From an uncultured Prochlorococcus sp. (GTDB taxonomy: Bacteria; Cyanobacteriota; Cyanobacteriia; PCC-6307; Cyanobiaceae): a stretch of 35,878 nucleotides of DNA. The notes beneath the pieces were generated by a model. That model searched no databases and was not told the origin of the DNA. It worked only from the letters and a program-made list of their open reading frames with translations. The position numbers and the translations under genes were made by a program. Shown here in pieces: positions 30,077 through 35,878 of the stretch. The stretch lies in the NCBI GenBank assembly GCA_902534675.1, contig CACAQQ010000008.1:1-35878 (forward strand), given 5' to 3'. The first letter of the stretch is position 1. The number at the start of each line of letters is the position of its first letter.

Positions 30077-30818
30077 ACAACATTGCAGTTTCTACTAGTA
30101 CAATACTTGCACCGCAGGCATCTCCATTGAAGCCTCCGATTTTATTCCCCAGTATATTTGGGATAGAATAGCTTAGAAAAATACCAATCAAAATAAGAAT
30201 TAAAAATTTAATTAATATTGCTTGGGATGTGATTGAAACAAATTGGTATGCAATGAAAATTAAAAGAAAAATAATGGAGATCAAAGATTCTTTTTTAAAT
30301 CCATTCCAAAACTTTTTATGACTAATAGATTTTTTCTTATAACTGATATATTTAAACTTTTCTATGAAAAATAAATTTGAAAATCTTCCCCAAAATAAGC
30401 ATATAGGTAAAACAAAAATTATTAGGTTTTGAATTGTCAGTACGCAAGCAATTTGAATTAAAGTTATAAAAACTAATGCTTGAACGCCAAAGGACCCAAC
30501 TTTACTGTCCTTCATAGCTTTTAAACGTTTCTTTTTACCTGCAAAAATACCATCGAAAGTATCCATTAAACCATCTAAGTGGAGACCACCAGTAATTAAA
30601 TATCCTGAAGCTAAACAAATTAATGCAGATGCATAAATCGACCAAGAGTTTGTGCTTAAAAAAAGAAAAATATAACTTTGTATTGTTCCAATAAAAAATC
30701 CTAAAGGCGGTGCAAATTGTGCAATATTTTTAAATTCGGGATTAATTAAAGGTATCTTTGGAAATGTTGTATAGAAAATCCAAGAGCCTGCTAAATTTTT
30801 TATTAAATATTTTTTGAT
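30054..30818 (-). CDS. cobS: adenosylcobinamide-GDP ribazoletransferase (cobalamin synthase), probable ATC start
   Basis: ORF track begins only at ATG 30566. The frame continues upstream without stop as ..KKYLIKNLAGSWIFYTTFPKIPLINPEFKNIAQFAPPLGFFIGTIQSYIFLFLSTNSWSIYASALICLASGYLITGGLHLDGL-MDTFDGIFAGKKKRLKAMKDSKVG.., covering the conserved GGLHLDGLMDTxDG motif. In-frame TGA lies at 30828-30830. Confidence 0.85.
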   Translation of the reverse strand: MKKYLIKNLAGSWIFYTTFPKIPLINPEFKNIAQFAPPLGFFIGTIQSYIFLFLSTNSWSIYASALICLASGYLITGGLHLDGLMDTFDGIFAGKKKRLKAMKDSKVGSFGVQALVFITLIQIACVLTIQNLIIFVLPICLFWGRFSNLFFIEKFKYISYKKKSISHKKFWNGFKKESLISIIFLLIFIAYQFVSITSQAILIKFLILILIGIFLSYSIPNILGNKIGGFNGDACGASIVLVETAMLFMHAILL

Positions 30819-30892
30819 GAGGTTAAAATAGATTCAATATTAAATAATAGAGTAAATTAATAAAAAAGGATTAAAAAATCTTATAAATTATC

Positions 30893-32011
30893 GTGTTTGA
30901 ATTTGAAATTACATCGAATTGCAGTAATACAGAGGCAAGAACTGGCATATTCTATACACCACATGGTCAGGTAAATACGCCAAAATTTATGCCTGTGGGT
31001 ACTTTAGCAACGGTTAAAGGAATTTCATCTAAGCAGTTAACCAATACAGGATCAGAAATGATTCTCTCAAATACCTTTCATCTTCATTTACAACCTGGAG
31101 AAAAATTAGTTAAAGAATCTGGAGGAATACATAAGTTCATGAATTGGCCTAAGCCTATTCTTACTGATTCAGGAGGATATCAAGTTTTTAGTTTGGCTAA
31201 ATTAAACAATATTTCTGATAAAGGTGTGGAATTTAAAAATCCAAGAGATGGTAGTCATGTATTCTTATCACCTGAAAAAGTAATACAGATTCAAATGGAT
31301 CTTGGATCGGATGTTGCGATGGCTTTTGATCATTGTCCTCCACATACAGCTAACGAAAATGACATAGAGGACTCTTTACAAAGAACTCATTCATGGTTGA
31401 AAAAATGTGTTGAGACTCATCAGAAATCTAATCAAGCATTATTCGGTATAGTTCAAGGTGGTAAGTATCCGAAATTGAGAGAATATAGCGCAAAATATAC
31501 GAGTTCTTTTGATCTGCCTGGAATAGCAGTCGGAGGTGTCAGTGTTGGCGAGGCAGTCGAAGAAATACATAGCGTAATTAATTACGTCCCAAAATTCTTA
31601 CCAATAAATAAACCAAGATATTTAATGGGAATTGGCTCTTTAAGAGAAATTTCTTTAGCTGTTGCTAATGGATTCGATATATTTGACTGTGTTTTGCCTA
31701 CAAGACTAGGAAGACATGGGACTGCATTTTTTAATGATGAAAGATTGAATTTGCGAAATGCTCGATTTAAAAATGATTTTTCTCCAATTGATAAAACTTG
31801 TAAATGCGAGACATGTAAATCCTATTCTCGAGCATATTTGCATCATCTAATTAGAAATGACGAAATATTAGGCCTAACCCTCATAAGTTTGCATAATATT
31901 GCACACTTAATAAGATTTACCAATGCAATTTCTTCTGCAATAAGAGATAATTGTTTTACAAATGATTTCGCTCCTTGGAAAACATCCTCTATTGCTCACT
32001 ATACGTGGTAA
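30893..32011 (+). CDS. tgt: queuine tRNA-ribosyltransferase (GTG start)
   Basis: [71 protein letters not shown] zinc site. Confidence 0.97.
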   Translation: MFEFEITSNCSNTEARTGIFYTPHGQVNTPKFMPVGTLATVKGISSKQLTNTGSEMILSNTFHLHLQPGEKLVKESGGIHKFMNWPKPILTDSGGYQVFSLAKLNNISDKGVEFKNPRDGSHVFLSPEKVIQIQMDLGSDVAMAFDHCPPHTANENDIEDSLQRTHSWLKKCVETHQKSNQALFGIVQGGKYPKLREYSAKYTSSFDLPGIAVGGVSVGEAVEEIHSVINYVPKFLPINKPRYLMGIGSLREISLAVANGFDIFDCVLPTRLGRHGTAFFNDERLNLRNARFKNDFSPIDKTCKCETCKSYSRAYLHHLIRNDEILGLTLISLHNIAHLIRFTNAISSAIRDNCFTNDFAPWKTSSIAHYTW

Positions 32012-32045
32012 CGTCTTATCATAATTAATTAAATTATCAAAAAAG

Positions 32046-32186
32046 GTGCTCATTCTATTTAATACATTCGCTGAATTGCCCGAGGCTTACAAGGCCTTTG
32101 CTCCAACTGTTGATGTTCTTCCACTTATTCCTCTATTTTTCTTTTTATTGGTATTTGTTTGGCAAGCTGCAGTTGGATTTAAATAA
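32046..32186 (+). CDS. psbK: photosystem II protein PsbK (GTG start)
   Basis: Not in ORF track. Translates to [46 protein letters not shown]. Confidence 0.95.
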
Positions 32187-32212
32187 AATTCTTTTAGTTT
32201 AGATTGTTTTTA

Positions 32213-33217
32213 TTAGAAGGGATTTTCAAGTAAAATCGCATCTCCAGAATTATCTACAGCACTCTCTATAAAATCAGCAATTTTTAATGCTCTTGAGGCT
32301 TGCTCACCATCTACCTCAGGTATTTCTTTGCCCTGAACGCATTTAAGAAAATGTTCCAGTTCTGCATAAAGAGGTTCAATGGAGGTTGTGCTAACTTCTT
32401 CGACATATCCATCATTTCTATAAACTAATTCTCCATGCTCTGCCGTATATGATTCATGAGACTTTCGATGGATTTGTAAAGAGTGATTTAAGAAATCAGT
32501 TTCTACTAGGCCATTTTGGCAGTGAGCACTTAAACTTCTAATTTTTTTGTGACTCATTTTGCTTGCAGTTAGGCTTGCAATAACATTATTTTTAAAAACT
32601 AAAGTAGCATTGACATAATCTATTAATCCTTCGCTGTTTCTTCCTCCAACTGCTGCTAATTTTTGTATTTTTGAGTTTACAAGCTCCAAAATAAGATCAA
32701 TGTCATGAATCATTAAATCCATTACTACAGATACATCATTCGCTCTGTCAGCATGAGGACTGTGCCTCCTTGCTTCTAAAACAACAATTTCTTCATTATT
32801 TACTATTTTATTTAATTCTCTAAAAGCAGGATTAAATCTTTCAATATGCCCGACTTGTAAAAGACAGTTACTTTCATTAGCGGCCTCTATTAAAGATTTT
32901 GCTTCCAACTCATTAGCTGCAATTGGTTTTTCAATGAGAACGTTAGCACCTCCCTTGAGACAATCTAGTCCTACTTTTTGATGAAGTAGTGTAGGGACAG
33001 CGATACAGATAGCATCAACTTTTGGAATTAAGTCTTTATAATCCTTGAACCATTCACATTGAAATTGCTCAATAGCTAATTTGCCTCTCTCCTCATTTGG
33101 ATCTGCAACTCCAATGAGATTTGCATCTTTGAGTAAACTTAGAACTCGAGCATGATGCCAGCCCATATTTCCTATACCTATGACTCCAACCTTTACGGGT
33201 GATGAGGTTGGTTGCAT
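32213..33217 (-). CDS. Gfo/Idh/MocA-family oxidoreductase
   Basis: Rossmann VGVIGIGNMGWHHARVL, EKPIA motif (VLIEKPIAANELEA), DLMIHDIDLIL. Confidence 0.92.
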   Translation of the reverse strand: MQPTSSPVKVGVIGIGNMGWHHARVLSLLKDANLIGVADPNEERGKLAIEQFQCEWFKDYKDLIPKVDAICIAVPTLLHQKVGLDCLKGGANVLIEKPIAANELEAKSLIEAANESNCLLQVGHIERFNPAFRELNKIVNNEEIVVLEARRHSPHADRANDVSVVMDLMIHDIDLILELVNSKIQKLAAVGGRNSEGLIDYVNATLVFKNNVIASLTASKMSHKKIRSLSAHCQNGLVETDFLNHSLQIHRKSHESYTAEHGELVYRNDGYVEEVSTTSIEPLYAELEHFLKCVQGKEIPEVDGEQASRALKIADFIESAVDNSGDAILLENPF

Positions 33218-33267
33218 AATTTCAAATCCATATATTAAATATCATTATCCTCTATGGGGAGTCACAT

Positions 33268-34536
33268 TTAGCTATTGGGAAGGATTATTTTAACACGATC
33301 AATTTTTGGACCTGACATGGAAATAACTTCGAATTTAATGTTATTAAAATCTAAAACGTCGCCAATTTTTGGAACCATTTGCAATTTTTCTAACATAAAT
33401 CCAGCAAGAGTATGATAATCAGTACCTTCTGGAATAGAACATCCTATCTTTTTATTGATTTCAACAATTTCTGATTTTCCAGCTATTGACCATTTTTTAG
33501 AGAAATTATCTAACATTCTCATGTCTGAATATATTCTATTATTGAGCATTTCCTCTCCAACTATTTCGCCATTTAGATCAGCTGCAGTTATGAGTCCCTC
33601 TGTTCCTCCGTGTTCATCAACTACTAGTAAGAAGGGATTGTAGTCTCTTACTATTGGAAATATTTCTGCTAGTGAACATGTTTCTATTATTTTTGTTACT
33701 GGTAAAAGGAATGGCTCTAATAATGTATCGGCTTCCATTTCACCTTTTGATATTGGCTTAGCTAGATAACGCAAATCTAATACACCTAATACATCATCTA
33801 AAGACTCATCAATAACAAAGAAGCGAGCATGTCGAGTTTTATCTACTTGTTTCATAAGTTCTGAAAAGGTTATATTTTTTGGCAAAGTTACCATTTCAGA
33901 TCTTGGAATCATTACTTCTTTAACCTTTGTATCTTTTAAAGCAAAAACTCCTTCCAGAATATTCTTCTCATCTGGTTTTAAACCTGTTACGTTATCTGTT
34001 TCTATAAGAGTTTCTAATTCTCCAGCGGATAAACCCGAGTTTAAAGAATCCCATTTGTTATTTAAATTGAACAAGCCTAAACAGGCGCTAGCAAAGAATT
34101 CTATTGTTTTCACTATAGGATTCATAGCTTTTCTCACGGCATCGAATATTGTGGTTAACCTTAATGCAGCAGATTCTGGATTGTTAATTACTAAAGCTTT
34201 TGGAATTAGTCCAGAAACAAGAGTAACAACTAAAACAACAAATAAAAATAATAGAAGATCATAAAATCTAGTTGATAAAATATTGCTTTTCCAATAATCA
34301 TTAGCCAGGTTATTACTGAGCCATCCAATTGCAATTAATGAAATTGTTACTCCAAATTGAGAAGCAATTAGTGAAGATCTAAAGCGTTTTTGAATTTTTA
34401 AAATTGAAAATGCTCCTTTCTTTTTTTCTTCTATTAACCTTAAAACTTTACTTGGCCTTATTAATAAAAAAGAGAGTTCACTCGCTGCGAAAAAAGCTGG
34501 TAAAAATAAAAGAAATAAAAGTAGAGTTATTTTCAT
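33268..34536 (-). CDS. CNNM/CorC (HlyC/TlyC)-type transporter-associated protein: DUF21, tandem CBS and CorC_HlyC domains
   Basis: N-terminal membrane domain, VKEVMIPRSEMVTLP, FFVIDESLDDVLGVLDLRYL, VVDEHGGTEGLITAADLNGEIVGE. Confidence 0.9.
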   Translation of the reverse strand: MKITLLLFLLFLPAFFAASELSFLLIRPSKVLRLIEEKKKGAFSILKIQKRFRSSLIASQFGVTISLIAIGWLSNNLANDYWKSNILSTRFYDLLLFLFVVLVVTLVSGLIPKALVINNPESAALRLTTIFDAVRKAMNPIVKTIEFFASACLGLFNLNNKWDSLNSGLSAGELETLIETDNVTGLKPDEKNILEGVFALKDTKVKEVMIPRSEMVTLPKNITFSELMKQVDKTRHARFFVIDESLDDVLGVLDLRYLAKPISKGEMEADTLLEPFLLPVTKIIETCSLAEIFPIVRDYNPFLLVVDEHGGTEGLITAADLNGEIVGEEMLNNRIYSDMRMLDNFSKKWSIAGKSEIVEINKKIGCSIPEGTDYHTLAGFMLEKLQMVPKIGDVLDFNNIKFEVISMSGPKIDRVKIILPNS

Positions 34537-34554
34537 TCAATGACAAATGAATAA

Positions 34555-34627
34555 TGGGGGTGGCGAGGATCGAACTCGCCTTAGCCAAATTATGAGTTTG
34601 GTGCATTCACCAGATTGCTACACCCCC
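34555..34627 (-). tRNA. tRNA with CAU anticodon, probably elongator tRNA-Met
   Basis: Minus strand GGGGGTGTAGCAATCTGGTGAATGCACCAAACTCATAATTTGGCTAAGGCGAGTTCGATCCTCGCCACCCCCA; loop CTCATAA. G1:C72 pair argues against initiator tRNA; tRNA-Ile2 (modified CAU) not excluded. Confidence 0.88.
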
Positions 34628-34768
34628 ACGGAAATTTATGTAATTTTAATTACATTGAATTTCAATATACAATATAAAAATAATATTTCAAAAAACACCT
34701 TATTTGGAAGTTTTTGTGAGATTTCTTTTTTTTCTTCTAATCTTTAAATATAAATTTAACTTTTACTA

Positions 34769-35329
34769 ATGGGCAAATTTTCGGATAAGTATGATTTAAA
34801 TAAAGCAAAATTGTTAAAACAGTTAATTGAAAAATCTTATAAGAAAGGAAACTTCACTTTATCTTCAGGAAAAAAAAGCAGTCATTACTTGAACTGTAAA
34901 CCAGTGTCATTAAATGGCGAAGGCTTAAACTTAATAAGTGATTTGTTTTTAGAGTTAAAGGACTCAAGATCAAAAGCTGTAGCAGGATTGACATTAGGTG
35001 CAGACCCTATAGTAAGTGGATTAATTGTCAAAGCAGCTTTGAATGGCTTAGACCTTGATGGTTTAATAATTCGTAAAGAAATTAAAAAATACGGTACTAA
35101 AGCTGGGATAGAGGGCCCAGAACTAGAAGAAGGAACTTTGGTAACTGTTTTAGAGGATGTCGTTACAACTGCAGGTTCAGTGATAAAAGCTATAAAAAAG
35201 TTACGCGAAAATGATTATGTTGTTGAGGAAGTTTTGTCTATAGTTGATAGACAAGAAGGGGGATTAGAAGCCCTTGAAGATGAAAATGTTAAATTAAAGA
35301 GTCTTTTTACAGTAAAAGACTTTTTATAA
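34769..35329 (+). CDS. pyrE: orotate phosphoribosyltransferase
   Basis: [23 protein letters not shown] motif [18 protein letters not shown]. Confidence 0.95.
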   Translation: MGKFSDKYDLNKAKLLKQLIEKSYKKGNFTLSSGKKSSHYLNCKPVSLNGEGLNLISDLFLELKDSRSKAVAGLTLGADPIVSGLIVKAALNGLDLDGLIIRKEIKKYGTKAGIEGPELEEGTLVTVLEDVVTTAGSVIKAIKKLRENDYVVEEVLSIVDRQEGGLEALEDENVKLKSLFTVKDFL

Positions 35330-35339
35330 TCATTTAAAA

Positions 35340-35878
35340 ATGCATGATATAAAAAATAAGTTTTGGCTTGAAAAATTTGATTGTTTTTCTATTACTGGAA
35401 AAGATGCTAGAAATTTTTTGAATGGAATAACAACTGGTAGTATTCTTAATTCAGAAAATAAAGTTATCAAAACTTGTTGGCTAACTCCAAATGGAGTTCT
35501 AAGGTCATTAATTGAAATTATTTTTTTAGAAAGAAACTTAGAAGTGATTATCTTGGCGGGTAACACTAATGAAATAATTGATTACTTTAATCAAATTATT
35601 TTTCCAGCGGACGATGTACTTCTAAGTGAACCTTTTTTGATAAATAGAATTCAGGAAATTGATGAATTTAGTTCATGGAGAACTTACCAGCCTATTTTCT
35701 TCAAAACAGAAGATAAAGAATTTGAAATATATAAAAATAAACTAAATTTTTTAAATCCCAATGAATTAAAACTTTGGAAGATTAATCAGGCAATACCCTC
35801 ATTAGAAACGGAAATAAACGGAAAAAATAATCCTCTTGAGCTTGGATTAAAAGATCTAATAGATTTTAATAAAGGTTG
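35340..35878 (+). CDS. YgfZ/GcvT-like folate-binding protein, 3' end truncated by window
   Basis: ATG at 35340; MHDIKNKFWLEKFDCFSITGKDARNFLNGITTGSILNSENKVIKTCWLTPNGVL.. matches the YgfZ/GcvT fold. Open to the window end; not in ORF track. Confidence 0.8.
   Translation, partial: MHDIKNKFWLEKFDCFSITGKDARNFLNGITTGSILNSENKVIKTCWLTPNGVLRSLIEIIFLERNLEVIILAGNTNEIIDYFNQIIFPADDVLLSEPFLINRIQEIDEFSSWRTYQPIFFKTEDKEFEIYKNKLNFLNPNELKLWKINQAIPSLETEINGKNNPLELGLKDLIDFNKG

Noticed and set aside
34555-34627. Initiator tRNA-fMet
   Set aside because: Position 1:72 is a G:C pair, unlike the unpaired 1:72 of bacterial initiator tRNA; called as CAU elongator with Met/Ile2 ambiguity.
34547-34747. 66-aa plus-strand ORF near pyrE
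   Set aside because: Overlaps the tRNA (CAU) gene on the opposite strand and then runs through AT-rich spacer; spurious.
35330-35566. 78-aa minus-strand ORF
   Set aside because: Antisense to the YgfZ/GcvT-like CDS that begins at 35340.
1-35878. CRISPR array, transposase/IS, integrase, prophage, toxin-antitoxin, BREX/Abi-type or other defence system
   Set aside because: I saw no regularly spaced repeats and no matching protein families. The two tRNAs are not flanked by integrase genes or tRNA-fragment repeats, so I see no genomic island here.

Overview
The window is a compact, AT-rich cyanobacterial chromosome segment. Gene content, protein sequences and gene order match the conserved core genome of a high-light-adapted Prochlorococcus (genus assigned from memory, not from a search). 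I support about 41 protein-coding genes and 2 tRNAs. The genes include ileS, trmB, glmM, a TxlA/HCF164-like thioredoxin, thyX-dcd-cobO, ntcA, pth, psbH, psbN, psbI, a DUF3769 (LptD-like) protein, leuD-leuC, cinA, glyA, murJ, sfsA, amt1, ispH, doxX, purH, a Hik2/CSK-like histidine kinase, cobS, tgt, psbK, pyrE and a 3'-truncated ygfZ/gcvT-like gene. Three small photosystem II genes (psbN, psbI, psbK) and the true 5' part of cobS are missing from the supplied ORF track; I read them directly from the sequence. I found no CRISPR array, transposon, prophage, toxin-antitoxin or defence island, and I do not claim a new multi-gene system. The most useful observations are: (1) canonical NtcA-activated promoter architecture at both ntcA and amt1; (2) cobS apparently starting at a rare ATC codon; (3) a BtuR/CobO-family protein whose Walker A motif is degenerate; (4) a Hik2/CSK-like kinase with a Cys at position 20 that may be an Fe-S ligand; (5) a structured ~250-nt intergenic region upstream of that kinase.
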